Origin: Verrucomicrobiales bacterium
GTDB lineage: Bacteria > Verrucomicrobiota > Verrucomicrobiia > Verrucomicrobiales > DEV007
Length of the DNA: 64,000 nucleotides
Direction of reading: 5' to 3'
NCBI GenBank assembly: GCA_028047635.1
Contig: JAOFXR010000006.1
Location: forward strand, 29,855 to 93,854
Position numbers and translations under genes: made by a program. Below the pieces are notes generated by a model, which worked only from the letters and a program-made list of their open reading frames with translations, did no database searches and had not been told where the DNA came from. Positions within the stretch are counted from its first letter, which is position 1. Every line of letters begins with the position of its first letter. Below, piece by piece: positions 7,363-17,058 of the stretch.

Positions 7363-9816
7363 ATGACTATGAAACACTTTGCTATCATCTGTTCACTCTT
7401 CGTCGCGGCACTCGCTCAGTTATCAGCCGAGGAAAGACCGCCGAACCTCATCTTCATCATGGCCGATGATCTTGGCTACGGCGATCTCGGCTGCTACGGG
7501 CAGGAGCTGATCGAAACCCCGAATATTGATCGGCTCGCCCGCGAAGGCATTCGTTTTACACAAGCCTATGCCGGAGGCTCAGTTTGCACGCCCTCACGCA
7601 GTGTGCTCATGACAGGTCTCCATGCAGGTCACACTGTAGCCCGCGACAACGTGCCGCATTATCCCACCTACCTTGAAGACGAAGACATTACCGTAGCCGA
7701 AGTGCTGGGGGATGCCGGTTACCGGTGTGGAGGAATCGGAAAATGGTCATTGGGTGATGCCAACACCGCCGGACGCGCGACCAACCAGGGGTTCGATAGT
7801 TGGCTCGGCTATCAAAACCAGGACCACGCGCACTACTACTGGCCCGAATATCTCGATGACGACGAAGGGCGAGTCGAGTTCGCAAACAACACCGCGCTCC
7901 GATCCCACTACAGCCACGACATCATGACAGAAGGCGCCCTCGATTTCATTCGTGAATCGAAGGACAAGCCCTTCTTCTTCTATGCCGCCTACACCCTTCC
8001 CCACTTCTCTTCGAAAGAAGAGGATAAGGATGGACTCGCGATTCCTTCGACACACCCCTACACCGATCGGGAGTGGGAGGAGAAGGCAAAAAAATACGCG
8101 GCAATGGTGCATCGCCTGGATCGGGATGTCGGACGAATCGTGGCTCAAGTGGATCAACTCGGTCTCGGTAAAAACACCCTCATCATCTTCACGAGCGACA
8201 ATGGCGGTCACTCCACCGTCGCGAAACGCTTCAACACGAGCGGCCCACTTCGTGGCTTCAAACGTGACCTGACCGAGGGTGGCATTCGCGTTCCTTTCAT
8301 TGCACGGTGGCCGGGGGCTATTCCGGAGGGAACCACCTCAGATGAAGTCGTCGCCTTTCAGGACATGATGCCGACTTTTGCCGAACTAGCAGGGGGAACC
8401 GCCCCGGCAGATACCGACGGCCTATCCGTCATCGACGCACTCAAGGGAGGAAAAATTGCCGCCGAACGCAACTACCTCTACTGGGACTATGGACACTGCC
8501 GGCGCTACTACGATCAGGCAGTGCGATGGAAAAACTGGAAAGCGATTCGCTCCGGTCGCAACGAGCGCCGAATCGAACTCTACGATCTCGATGCTGACAT
8601 TGGTGAAGCGAATGACCTCGCAGCGCAATATCCTGACATCGTCGTAAAACTGGGTGCAATGATGGATTCCGCGACCACCCCGAGTGAACTCTACCCCGTC
8701 GGAGAAATCTACAAGGGAGGCCCCATCTGGACCCGTGAGAAAGACGGTATGGTTGCCCTTCCTCCTCTCGCAAAGGCAGACACCCCTGCCATCATCGCCG
8801 CCGAATTTATTTACAAAGTGGGTGAAGGCCCCACACCCTCCTGCCATTCATCAACGATTGTTGAAACGCCAAACGGACTCGTCACCGCATGGTTTGGCGG
8901 AACGAATGAACCGCACATCGACAACTCCATCTGGCTATCCCGTCAGGTCGAAGGCAAGTGGACCAAACCACTCGAAGTCGTCGACGGCACCGAAGGCGAA
9001 AGCGAAGATCACCGCACCGGAAATCCGGTTTTGTTTCAACCCACTGACGGGCCCCTCATGCTTTTCTACAAAGTCGTTGATCCCGAAGTCGGTCGCGCAA
9101 GCCATTGGTGGGGAATGCTCACGACCTCAGAAGACGGAGGAAAGACCTGGTCGAAGCCCTGGCGTCTTGGTCAGGATAAAAAACTGGGAACCGGTAATCC
9201 CAACCTTCTCGGACCCGTGAAGAACAAACCAATCCAACTCGCCGACGGCGCCATCCTTTGCCCGAGCAGCACCGAACATGACGGCTGGAGGGTCCACTTC
9301 GAAGTCACGCGTGACTTTGGAAAATCATGGGAAGTGATTGGCCCTATCAATGACGCCTCTCGTTACAATGCAATCCAACCCAGCCTTTTGATCCATCCCG
9401 ACAATCGTCTGCAGATTCTCTGTCGCAGCAAGGAAGGAGTCCTCGTGCAAGGATGGTCGAATGATGGCGGAAAATCATGGGCCGAGCTCAGCGCTACGAA
9501 CCTACCGAATCCCAACTCGGGAACGGATGCGGGTACTTTAAAAGACGGACGGCATCTCGTGATCTACAATCACACCGTGCGGAAGAAAGGCTTCAAAGGA
9601 AGCCGCGGCATGCTCAATCTTGCGATTTCAAAGGACGGTGACGTCTGGAATCCGATCATGACGTTAGAGGACGGCGAAGACGAATTCTCCTATCCAGCCA
9701 TCATACAGACGAGCGATGGTAACGTTCACATCACCTACACCTGGAAGCGCGAGACGATTCGCCACCTCGTAATCGATCCGAACGAAATCCCGTGCGCTCG
9801 GTCGCATGGCCTTTGA
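7363..9816 (+). CDS. Sulfatase-sialidase fusion protein, secreted
   Basis: 817 residues with two catalytic-type modules. Residues 1-22 are a signal peptide. Residues 25 to about 460 form a complete sulfatase: RPPNLIFIMADDLGYGDLGCYG, formylglycine site CTPSR (Cys 75), GKWSLGDANTAGRA (Ser where most have His after W), and IIFTSDNGGHS. From about residue 470 to the end there is a sialidase-like propeller (VGEGPTPSCHSSTIVETPNG, AWFGGTNEPHIDNSIWLSR) with Asp boxes TSEDGGKTWSKPW, TRDFGKSWEV and SNDGGKSWAEL. This part resembles the exo-alpha-sialidase family whose members accept sialic acids or rhamnose-like sugars. ATG codons at 7363 and 7369 are both possible. Fusion suggests removal of a sulfate and the terminal sugar that bears it (inference). 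Confidence 0.92.
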   Translation: MTMKHFAIICSLFVAALAQLSAEERPPNLIFIMADDLGYGDLGCYGQELIETPNIDRLAREGIRFTQAYAGGSVCTPSRSVLMTGLHAGHTVARDNVPHYPTYLEDEDITVAEVLGDAGYRCGGIGKWSLGDANTAGRATNQGFDSWLGYQNQDHAHYYWPEYLDDDEGRVEFANNTALRSHYSHDIMTEGALDFIRESKDKPFFFYAAYTLPHFSSKEEDKDGLAIPSTHPYTDREWEEKAKKYAAMVHRLDRDVGRIVAQVDQLGLGKNTLIIFTSDNGGHSTVAKRFNTSGPLRGFKRDLTEGGIRVPFIARWPGAIPEGTTSDEVVAFQDMMPTFAELAGGTAPADTDGLSVIDALKGGKIAAERNYLYWDYGHCRRYYDQAVRWKNWKAIRSGRNERRIELYDLDADIGEANDLAAQYPDIVVKLGAMMDSATTPSELYPVGEIYKGGPIWTREKDGMVALPPLAKADTPAIIAAEFIYKVGEGPTPSCHSSTIVETPNGLVTAWFGGTNEPHIDNSIWLSRQVEGKWTKPLEVVDGTEGESEDHRTGNPVLFQPTDGPLMLFYKVVDPEVGRASHWWGMLTTSEDGGKTWSKPWRLGQDKKLGTGNPNLLGPVKNKPIQLADGAILCPSSTEHDGWRVHFEVTRDFGKSWEVIGPINDASRYNAIQPSLLIHPDNRLQILCRSKEGVLVQGWSNDGGKSWAELSATNLPNPNSGTDAGTLKDGRHLVIYNHTVRKKGFKGSRGMLNLAISKDGDVWNPIMTLEDGEDEFSYPAIIQTSDGNVHITYTWKRETIRHLVIDPNEIPCARSHGL

Positions 9817-9976
9817 TCTTCGAGGGGGCGAAGAGCGAAGTCGAGGCCATCGCCTACAGAAATACACGCCAGCGTTGTAGCCGCTTCCCGCGGGAGCGGT
9901 CGCATGCTCTGTGATGCTAAAACCCTCGAAAAGAGAGAGCACGCAGCCCTAACCCACCAAATTAAAGACCGCCCCG
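9817..9976. repeat. Convergent intergenic region with a REP-like element
   Basis: This stretch lies between two convergent genes. Positions 9839-9910 hold GTCGAGGCC-N-TC-NN-CTACAG, then TTGTAGCCGC and an imperfect palindrome CGCTTCCCGCGGGAGCG followed by GTCGC. CTACA and TGTAG face each other as inverted arms. The same blocks (17 of 20 matches in the first, plus TGTAGCC and CGGTCGC) recur at 17249-17330. Outer arms TTCGAGGG (about 9820) and CCCTCGAA (about 9923) could pair as well. It may work as a bidirectional terminator. No T-run is present. A dispersed REP-like family is inferred from two copies. Confidence 0.5.
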
Positions 9977-11446
9977 TCACGCAATGATCTCTTTTATCGG
10001 ACTTCCAAAATCAATATCCAGTCGCTTGTGCCCGGGAACCTCAAGATGATGAGAATGTAGCCCTAACTGGTGCAAAATCGTCGCGTGCACATCCGTCACA
10101 TAATGCGGACTCTCCACCGCGTGAAACCCGAGTTCATCCGTCGCACCATGAACAACGCCTCCTTTGATTCCTCCGCCGGCCATCCAGACACTGAAGCCAA
10201 AAGGATGATGGTCCCGACCATCGCTTCCCTGCGTTCCGGGAGTCCGTCCAAACTCAGTCGCGAATACGACAATCGTGTCATCGAGTTGCCCGCGCTGCTT
10301 CAGGTCCTTTAACAAACCCGCAACCGGTTTATCAACCTGCCCTGCCAACTTCGAGTGCATCTTCTTCAGCCCCGAATGCTGATCCCACGCGCCAGCAGCT
10401 CCATCTCCGTGCATGATCTGAACAAAGCGAACCCCGCGCTCTGTGAGGCGACGCGCCGCCAGTAACTGCTCACCGAACGGCTTCGTCTCTTTGTGATCCA
10501 GCCCATACAGTTTTTTTGTTTCTTCGGACTCGCTATCAAAATTGATCACATCCGGCACCGCCGTTTGCATGCGATAGCCGAGCTCGTAGGATTTGATCCG
10601 GGCCTCCAGCGCAGGATCATTCGGATACTGATTCTTTGCCAGATGATTAAGACGGTTCACCAATCCAAACCCTAGTTTTTGTTCCTCGCGAGTCAGGTCA
10701 CCTTCGGGCTTCGCAAATTCGAGCGGATTCTCCAGATCGATCTTCAGTTTCACCGAGTCATAGGCCGGCCCAAGATAATGGCCATCCTTCTTATCAAAAT
10801 ACCGGGGCCCCATCGTGACGAACTGAGGCAGATTATCGTTAAGAGATCCCAGCCCGTAGTTCACCCAGGCCCCTATCGTCGGAGCCGGTGGATCAAGCCT
10901 ATGTTTCCCCGAATGAAACTGAACCTGAGCACCATGGTTATCATCCGTCGTGTACATCGAACGAATCACCGAAATGTCATCGACACAGGATCCAATATGA
11001 GGAAACCAATCGCTCACTTCGGTTCCACTCTGCCCATATTTTTTTGAACCGACCTGCAAGGGGTAGATCACATTCCGCTGCTGTCCGTTGGCATCATTCA
11101 CCACAACCACCCGGACGTTTTTCAACTTCGATGGATCCTGCACAGAAGCATACGGCGTCTCATCAATCGTCTTCCCGCCATACTTTGTTAGCATCGGCTT
11201 GGGATCAAAACTCTCCATGTGACTGACCCCGCCACGCATGAAGAGCCAAATCACATTCTTCGCCTTGGGAGCAAACTGAGGCTTCCCGTCAAAATGAGAA
11301 AAAGCCTTCGCCCCGGACTCAGCGCCAAATCCATCACGCTGAAGTAACGCCTGCAAAGCGACGCTGCCAAATCCGAGTCCGGCCTGATGAAGAAAATGCC
11401 TCCGGCGCATTGCGGAGTTGGAAAAGGATTGGAATGGCTCACTCAT
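9977..11446 (-). CDS. DUF1501 protein, Tat-type signal
   Basis: 489 residues. A twin-arginine-like leader ([11 protein letters not shown] from residue 13) precedes the DUF1501 domain: [27 protein letters not shown], then [62 protein letters not shown] and [23 protein letters not shown]. This is the standard DUF1501 plan, an alkaline-phosphatase/sulfatase-like fold of unknown activity that is greatly expanded in PVC bacteria. It starts 6 bases after the PSD1 stop, which is the usual PVC gene pair, so the two proteins probably act together in the periplasm. The function of the pair is not established; a role in carbon-source breakdown or electron transfer is only suggested by context. Confidence 0.92.
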   Translation of the reverse strand: MSEPFQSFSNSAMRRRHFLHQAGLGFGSVALQALLQRDGFGAESGAKAFSHFDGKPQFAPKAKNVIWLFMRGGVSHMESFDPKPMLTKYGGKTIDETPYASVQDPSKLKNVRVVVVNDANGQQRNVIYPLQVGSKKYGQSGTEVSDWFPHIGSCVDDISVIRSMYTTDDNHGAQVQFHSGKHRLDPPAPTIGAWVNYGLGSLNDNLPQFVTMGPRYFDKKDGHYLGPAYDSVKLKIDLENPLEFAKPEGDLTREEQKLGFGLVNRLNHLAKNQYPNDPALEARIKSYELGYRMQTAVPDVINFDSESEETKKLYGLDHKETKPFGEQLLAARRLTERGVRFVQIMHGDGAAGAWDQHSGLKKMHSKLAGQVDKPVAGLLKDLKQRGQLDDTIVVFATEFGRTPGTQGSDGRDHHPFGFSVWMAGGGIKGGVVHGATDELGFHAVESPHYVTDVHATILHQLGLHSHHLEVPGHKRLDIDFGSPIKEIIA

Positions 11447-11452
11447 AATTAT

Positions 11453-14400
11453 CTAGCGAATCGTGACAAAATCATTGTGGTTAATCAGTGCGTGAACCAA
11501 CTGACTGCGATAACGAAACTCATCTGTTTCCTCTACTTTTTCTGACAAAGCTCTCAGCTCCGCAAGATACTCAAGGCACTCCGATATCTCATCCCCACCG
11601 GGAGGACGCGCAAGAATCGCCCGAAAAGCGAGTTCAATGAATTTCTCAGTTTGAGCTTCCGTCCCCAGAGTCTCGGCGATCGCCTGGGAACTTTCGAGAG
11701 CAAGTTTGCTATTGGAAAGCGCAAGCGCCTGCTGCGGAACGACGCTTTCACTTCGACGATAACATTGCAATAAATCAGCATCATCAAACGTCTTCAGGAA
11801 CGGATCAATCGCATCGGGTGAATGCGTAAAATAGAGGCTCCTCCGATTCCCGGCCTTTTCGTATTTCATCGAGGGCCCTCCCATCGTGAGATCAAGCTTT
11901 CCGGCCAACTGAAGCAAACTATCGCGAACCACCTGAGATTCCATCCGCCTCGGATTCATTCGCCAGTAGAACAGATTGTTAGGATCTTTCTCCAGAGATT
12001 CGGACGGCGCTCCCGCATTCGACGAGGACCGCCGATAGGTCTCAGAGGTCACAAGGAGTCGATGAAGATGACGAAAGCTCCAACCCGATTCCATGAACTC
12101 TGCTGCGAGAAAATCCAACAACGCTTGGTGAATCGGCGCCGGCGCCTGTCGCCCGAAATCTGACACCGTCGCAACGAGAGGTTCGCCGAAATGCCTCAGC
12201 CAAACGTGATTCACCGCGACGCGGGCCGTCAGCGGATTCTCGGGAGACACGATCCAATTAGCGAGCATTGTTCGGCGACCAGAGGATTGTTTGGGATAAA
12301 CCGCCGGGTAATCAGGCTCTTTGTGGGCCGGTGTCTCCAGCGATTTCCGGCTCGCCCTGAGAGAGGCATACGCTCCTTGTCCCTTTTTAAAATCAGCCTC
12401 CTTCGTCTTCGCTGACTTCTCCAGCGCTACCGCCGCTTTTTGCTTCTTCGCATCTCCGCCCTCGTAGAGAAACAGGTCGTGAGCGGCTCGAGCTTTCAGG
12501 GCAGCAATCTGCCGTTCAAGCGCTGTCTGCTCCTCCGCTTCATTTGGCCTCTCCTCGATATAACGAGCCTTGTCGGCCGCTATGGTCGCTTTCACCGATG
12601 CCTCTTCCGCGATGACTGCGGCAAGTTCCAGCTCCGCGAGTTGAAGCGCTCTCTCAGTAGAGCCACCCTCTTCCACCTCTTTCGCCGATTGGTTTTTTGC
12701 CTCGGTTAGTTTCAGCTCCTTCGGCAGGGGCTCAATGCGAATCGAATGAAACTGGGCCGTCGCATCGAAAGCAGATAGCGAGAACCGACCGCCCTCGATC
12801 CGGTTGGGGAACTCGTAGGCCAGCACAAACTCCCCATCGAGCCAGACATTCGCGAGACGATCCCGCACAGCGATACGCAATTCCTGAGGACGCCCCACCG
12901 CATCCGTCTTGCCGATCCGACCATCGCCTGGATACGAGGTCTTTCCCCTGCGCGTGAATGCCGCTTGAACCTTGGGGCCCGGACCGTGTTCGCTCGTGTA
13001 GATAAGATTGCTATGCTTGCCCTCGTCTCTTGAATCAAAACGAAACGAGACTGACTTGAAAGTCGCACCACCTGTCGTGGTGTATCGACAAGTCATCTCG
13101 AAATCCCGCGGTAGTGGTAATTTTGAAACAAGCCGCCCCGGTTCGCGACTCGACTCCGCCTGCTCCAGTCCCCCATCACGATACTCAAGCCCACTTCCTT
13201 GAAGTTCCCAAACCTCAGGCTTCAGGGTAGAGAAATCATCTTCGACCGGCAATTTCAGCGTCTCTAGGCCCGCGCCTTCATCCTCCTCATCAGGAACAGA
13301 CTCCGCCTCTGCCACAGCCTTCCTCGCTTTAACGAAAGCCGCCTTTGCCACTTGAACCTTTTGCGCCGCCTCCACAAGTCGGTCCGCCTGCGCAAACGAA
13401 CGCGTCCCCGGGGCGAATGCAGAAGTCGGCAGAGCAACCGGTTCAATCTTCGATGCAAATTGCGAAAGGAAGCCCGGGACAGCCGGAACGATTTCGGTCT
13501 CCTTGTCCTCGTTCGCAGGATTCCCCTTGAGATGCACATAGGTCGGCAAATCGAGATGCTCGTCAAAAACACGAGGCAATCCGCCCTTATCAAAATCAGT
13601 CACACCTCGAACCGGGTCGAGCCTCACCTGATGAGGTTCGAAGATCGCGCGGAAGCGGTAATAGTCCTCAAAATCGATTGGATCGTATTTGTGATCGTGG
13701 CATTTCGCGCAGTTAAAAGTCAGCCCGAGAAATGCCTTCCCCGTGTGCTCAACCGTGCTGTCGAGCCAGGTCGTGCGATTAAACAGGAAGTAATTTCTCG
13801 CAAGAAAGCCCGTCGCCCTCAAGGTATCCGGATCCTCTGGAGCGAGTTCATCCCCCGCGAGCATTTCACGAATCATTTGGTCGTAGCCCTTGTCCTCGTT
13901 GAGCGACTCTACGATCCAGTCACGCCAGTGCCAGAGATGCTTCTGCGAATAGCGGAGCTGACTTCCCAGCCCATACCAATCCGAGTAGCGCCAGACATCC
14001 ATCCAATGCCGCCCCCAGCGCTCACCGTGCTGAGGGCTTTGCAGAAGCTCGTCGACAATAAGTTCCCAGGGACGATCATCGTCCAGTTGCCCACTCGTAG
14101 GAGCCAATCCTGTGAGATCGAGATAAACCCGGCGAAGCAAAATGGATCGCTCCGGAGAAGGTTGACCGGAGATGCCTTTCTCTTGTTGCTTTACGGCGAG
14201 AAAAGCGTCGACCGGATGAGTGACACCCGCTATCTGCGGAACAGCCGGCTTCTCGATCGTTTGAAAAGACCAATGCGACCGGGGATCATCTTCAGCGACT
14301 TCGTTTTCAGGGTGAGGTGCCCCTGCTTTAATCCAATCACGAACCGCAGCAATTTGTGACTCCGTTAGAGCATGCCCCTCCGGCGGCATACGATCGTCAT

Positions 14401-14668
14401 CGTCCTCACTCGTGATGCGAAGAAACAATTCACTCTCATCGACCGCGCCGGGAATGATCACTTTCGCCCCTATCATCTCCGCTGCCGTGTCGAGGCGAAG
14501 ATCAGCCTTTTGCTTGAGCGCACCATGACAGGAATAGCACCGCTCCTTTAGAACCGGTTTAATGTCCTTCAAATAATCAGCAGCGACAGTGAATGAAGTA
14601 GGCACGAGGAGACTCACCGCAAAAAAACAGTAAGACACACGCAGAAAACCTAACTTTGAAAGCAACAT
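11453..14668 (-). CDS. PSD1/PSCyt1 planctomycete cytochrome-type protein (DUF1549-DUF1553)
   Basis: 1071 residues with a signal peptide. The N-terminal PSCyt1 module carries the haem-binding CYSCHG (about residue 43) in YLKDIKPVLKERCYSCHGAL. DUF1549 follows (DAFLAVKQQEKGI, RRVYLDLTGLAPT, HGERWGRHWMDVWRYSDWYG) with a second CxxCH, CAKCHDHKYDPI, near residue 325. About residues 460-640 are a LamG/3-keto-glucoside-hydrolase-like jelly-roll (DDFSTLKPEVWELQG to AQFHSIRIEPL), then a coiled, Ala/Glu/Lys-rich stretch. DUF1553 closes the protein (RRTMLANWIVSPENPLTARVAVNHVW, MNPRRMESQVVRDSLL). It lies 6 bases upstream of the DUF1501 gene. The haem sites point to periplasmic redox work; substrate unknown. 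Confidence 0.92.
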   Translation of the reverse strand: MLLSKLGFLRVSYCFFAVSLLVPTSFTVAADYLKDIKPVLKERCYSCHGALKQKADLRLDTAAEMIGAKVIIPGAVDESELFLRITSEDDDDRMPPEGHALTESQIAAVRDWIKAGAPHPENEVAEDDPRSHWSFQTIEKPAVPQIAGVTHPVDAFLAVKQQEKGISGQPSPERSILLRRVYLDLTGLAPTSGQLDDDRPWELIVDELLQSPQHGERWGRHWMDVWRYSDWYGLGSQLRYSQKHLWHWRDWIVESLNEDKGYDQMIREMLAGDELAPEDPDTLRATGFLARNYFLFNRTTWLDSTVEHTGKAFLGLTFNCAKCHDHKYDPIDFEDYYRFRAIFEPHQVRLDPVRGVTDFDKGGLPRVFDEHLDLPTYVHLKGNPANEDKETEIVPAVPGFLSQFASKIEPVALPTSAFAPGTRSFAQADRLVEAAQKVQVAKAAFVKARKAVAEAESVPDEEDEGAGLETLKLPVEDDFSTLKPEVWELQGSGLEYRDGGLEQAESSREPGRLVSKLPLPRDFEMTCRYTTTGGATFKSVSFRFDSRDEGKHSNLIYTSEHGPGPKVQAAFTRRGKTSYPGDGRIGKTDAVGRPQELRIAVRDRLANVWLDGEFVLAYEFPNRIEGGRFSLSAFDATAQFHSIRIEPLPKELKLTEAKNQSAKEVEEGGSTERALQLAELELAAVIAEEASVKATIAADKARYIEERPNEAEEQTALERQIAALKARAAHDLFLYEGGDAKKQKAAVALEKSAKTKEADFKKGQGAYASLRASRKSLETPAHKEPDYPAVYPKQSSGRRTMLANWIVSPENPLTARVAVNHVWLRHFGEPLVATVSDFGRQAPAPIHQALLDFLAAEFMESGWSFRHLHRLLVTSETYRRSSSNAGAPSESLEKDPNNLFYWRMNPRRMESQVVRDSLLQLAGKLDLTMGGPSMKYEKAGNRRSLYFTHSPDAIDPFLKTFDDADLLQCYRRSESVVPQQALALSNSKLALESSQAIAETLGTEAQTEKFIELAFRAILARPPGGDEISECLEYLAELRALSEKVEETDEFRYRSQLVHALINHNDFVTIR

Positions 14669-14949
14669 CAGAGATCTCTACTATCGCTGTTTCGCAAACC
14701 TAAACGCAACCCTATCCCGTTCATGATCACGCCAACGCAGTATCCCTATCCACCGACTACTACCCGTACCAAGGAGTGGCTGCATCTTGCTGCCAACGGA
14801 GCCGCGAGCCAGAAGCCATGTCCTCGAGCGCCCCCAACGAACTCTTCGCCAAATCTCTCAGAGCGGGATTGCCTCGATCGGAGTCTCTGTCGTGAGTCTT
14901 ATCAGGCGGCTGGAAGCACGCCTCTCCTTGGCCCTTTTGCCCTATCGAT
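14669..14949. other. Intergenic region, no gene seen
   Basis: About 280 bases between the PSD1 gene start and the stop of the FAD oxidoreductase. It should contain the promoter of the PSD1-DUF1501 pair. Short frames on both strands here have no family resemblance and no plausible start signals. I see no clear hairpin or repeat. Confidence 0.5.
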
Positions 14950-17058
14950 CTATTCAACCAAAACAAGCTGCAAACCATCGACTGAGACAATTCCATCAGC
15001 ACCCCGATTGAACAGGGTTAGGTTAACCTCCATACCCTGTTCAATCGTAAAAACGCCAAGAGACCGGGCTTTGCCATCCACGACATTGGGGAGGCGTTGG
15101 TTCATCTGCAAATCGTGGAGTTCATCTCCTATCGCCAGAACAATCGGGGCATTGGTCGCCCGGTTCTCATGAGCGGAATAGAGCAAACGCACATCATATC
15201 GGCCCGAAGCTTCGATGCTTCGGGTAAAGGAAACGGATTTATTGCCCCGCTCCCGGCCTGCATCATGATGATAGCTCGAGCCGGAGAGCGAACCCGCCGC
15301 ATTGCTCTTCGTCCACGTTCCTCTAAAAGTAGCCTCTGCATCATCAATCACGATGCCGGTCAGTGTCGGGCGCGGCTTCCGCTTCGCCCCTTTCAGAATC
15401 TGCCCGTCTTTTAGCAATTGCTTCTTGAGCCGCACGTAGTCCACAGCTTGAACAGGCGTGCTTTCATCAATCGCAATACTGGCAGCCGTCGCCGCGCTCT
15501 GACTCGTGACCATAAAGGGCGGTTCCATCCGGATGCTGGCGAAGGCGGAATGGCTCGCGGAAAGGGCAAAAGTCACGAGGAGATTCTCGCACTCATCCGC
15601 CTTCGGAACGATCGCGTCGTATCCGATCTGATAGGGCCCGAAACCGCCACGCCCTCCGGCAATTTTCCCTTCACGGGCAACGACGCCGTCTTTCACAATG
15701 CGTCGGATCTCATGAGCATCCGTTCCGTAACTCCCAAGGCTGATCGACTTTGGTGCAATCTCGCGACCAAAGGTATGGTCTTCAGTCAAAACCAGATCAC
15801 TCACCATACGCCTGCCTTCGCGAACGTAGACCTGATGAGGCCAGCCGCCGGTGTCAGTGAATTCGTCCTTCGGCAAGCCGAAGCGTTCAACATCCTCTTT
15901 CACTTTCTTCGGCACTCGTGGATCGGTACGGAGGAAATGAAACAAACCGCGATGGTAATTCTCCAACTCTTTCGAAAGCTTGTCCCGCTCCGCATAAGAA
16001 GCCTCCGGCCACGCCCAACTCAATCCCGGAAGATTCCCGCCAAAGGTAGCGGTGTTGAAATCCCATTTCTCATTCGGCAGTTCATCGTGTTTGGAAAACC
16101 AGCGAAGGTCCATCTCATCACCATTCGCGAGACAGGCTTCGACGAATCTACCGACCAGCTCGTAGCGCTTTGGATCGTAATTCGGCGGCGCCGAAATAGG
16201 AATCATGTTAGACTTATCAGTCGTGAGGCAAAGGCGAAAGCAATAGGCCTGAATCCCGGGAGTCGGCTCGCCGGGGATTCCAGGCTCGCCTTCACTGATG
16301 AGTGGAAGCAAGCCACTCCCCGGATCACCTTTCACCACGTAGGGATCGAGTGGAAAATCTCTATCCCAGGCTCCCTGCCCCCCTTTGACACGCCCATTCG
16401 CGCCCGGCTCCAAATGTCCCGTTCGGGGTTGATACTGCGGAGTGTAAAAAATGCCGTTGTATCTCTCGCCATACTTCGCATTCCCTTCGCGAGTCACTGT
16501 ATAGCTGACACCCGCTCCGGCCATGAGATCGCCTTCGTAAGTGGTGTCGATGAACATCTTCCCGCTTACACTTCGCCCATCTTCAAAGAGTAGCGTCGTG
16601 ATTCTCGCTCCATCCTTAATCACTGATTTCAACCGAGCCTCGCGCAGAACGACGACACCCGCTTCGGAAGCCATTTCATCGAAAACTGTTTCAGCGACGT
16701 GTGGTTCGATCGAGTAGGCGCCACCCGTTGCCGGTCCCCCGCGCCCGTGGCTTTCGAATGCTTCGCCCCAGTTGAGTTCCTTTCCGTAGTGCGCCACGAG
16801 CCGTGTAAAATACTCACGCGCGATTCCCCCGACACTGCGTGGATCGCCAATATCGACAGCACTAAGCCCACCGGATGTCATTCCCCCTAGATGCCTTCCC
16901 GGCTCGACGAGGACAACATGCTTGCCCATACGAGCCGCCTGAACCGCCGCAGAGACTCCACCAGAAGTCCCGCCGTAGACGACGATATCGAATTCCTCAG
17001 CCTTAGATTGCTCAAACAAGGTCGCGGCACACAGAATACAAAGTATAGGAATTCTCAT
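14950..17058 (-). CDS. FAD-dependent oxidoreductase with C-terminal golvesin-like domain
   Basis: 702 residues with a short signal peptide (MRIPILCILCAATLFEQSKA). Residues 23-60 form the dinucleotide-binding start (FDIVVYGGTSGGVSAAVQAA, ending VEPGRHLGGMTSGG), typical of the FAD_oxidored (PF12831) proteins common in PVC genomes. The body has MFIDTTYEGDLMAGAGVSYTVTRE and GSYGTDAHEIRRI. About residues 565-702 are a golvesin/xanthan-lyase-type beta-sandwich (GTWTKSNAAGSLSGSSYHHD, YDVRLLYSAHENRATNAP, FNRGADGIVSVDGLQLV), which often binds carbohydrate. It probably oxidises a sugar-related substrate outside the cytoplasm; the acceptor is not known. The gene stands alone with long spacers on both sides. 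Its 3' coding end contains a striking palindrome, listed separately. Confidence 0.88.
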   Translation of the reverse strand: MRIPILCILCAATLFEQSKAEEFDIVVYGGTSGGVSAAVQAARMGKHVVLVEPGRHLGGMTSGGLSAVDIGDPRSVGGIAREYFTRLVAHYGKELNWGEAFESHGRGGPATGGAYSIEPHVAETVFDEMASEAGVVVLREARLKSVIKDGARITTLLFEDGRSVSGKMFIDTTYEGDLMAGAGVSYTVTREGNAKYGERYNGIFYTPQYQPRTGHLEPGANGRVKGGQGAWDRDFPLDPYVVKGDPGSGLLPLISEGEPGIPGEPTPGIQAYCFRLCLTTDKSNMIPISAPPNYDPKRYELVGRFVEACLANGDEMDLRWFSKHDELPNEKWDFNTATFGGNLPGLSWAWPEASYAERDKLSKELENYHRGLFHFLRTDPRVPKKVKEDVERFGLPKDEFTDTGGWPHQVYVREGRRMVSDLVLTEDHTFGREIAPKSISLGSYGTDAHEIRRIVKDGVVAREGKIAGGRGGFGPYQIGYDAIVPKADECENLLVTFALSASHSAFASIRMEPPFMVTSQSAATAASIAIDESTPVQAVDYVRLKKQLLKDGQILKGAKRKPRPTLTGIVIDDAEATFRGTWTKSNAAGSLSGSSYHHDAGRERGNKSVSFTRSIEASGRYDVRLLYSAHENRATNAPIVLAIGDELHDLQMNQRLPNVVDGKARSLGVFTIEQGMEVNLTLFNRGADGIVSVDGLQLVLVE
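15005..15047. repeat. 14-bp perfect inverted repeat inside the FAD oxidoreductase 3' end
   Basis: Arms CGATTGAACAGGGT (15005-15018) and ACCCTGTTCAATCG (15034-15047) are exact reverse complements around a 15-base centre that itself contains GGTTAACC. The segment is coding. The core AACAGGGTTAGGT and the arm ACCCTGTT recur in the intergenic hairpin at 21144-21178, so this may be a small palindromic repeat family that can sit in or next to genes. Confidence 0.6.

Noticed and set aside
13352..14359. 335-codon plus-strand frame
   Set aside because: Arg-rich shadow of the PSD1 gene on the other strand, which has clear domains.
14760..15002. 80-codon minus-strand frame downstream of the FAD gene
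   Set aside because: No homology seen, odd composition, and no ribosome-binding site.
15418..16593. 391-codon plus-strand frame
   Set aside because: Complement of the FAD oxidoreductase gene; no family match and basic, low-quality composition.
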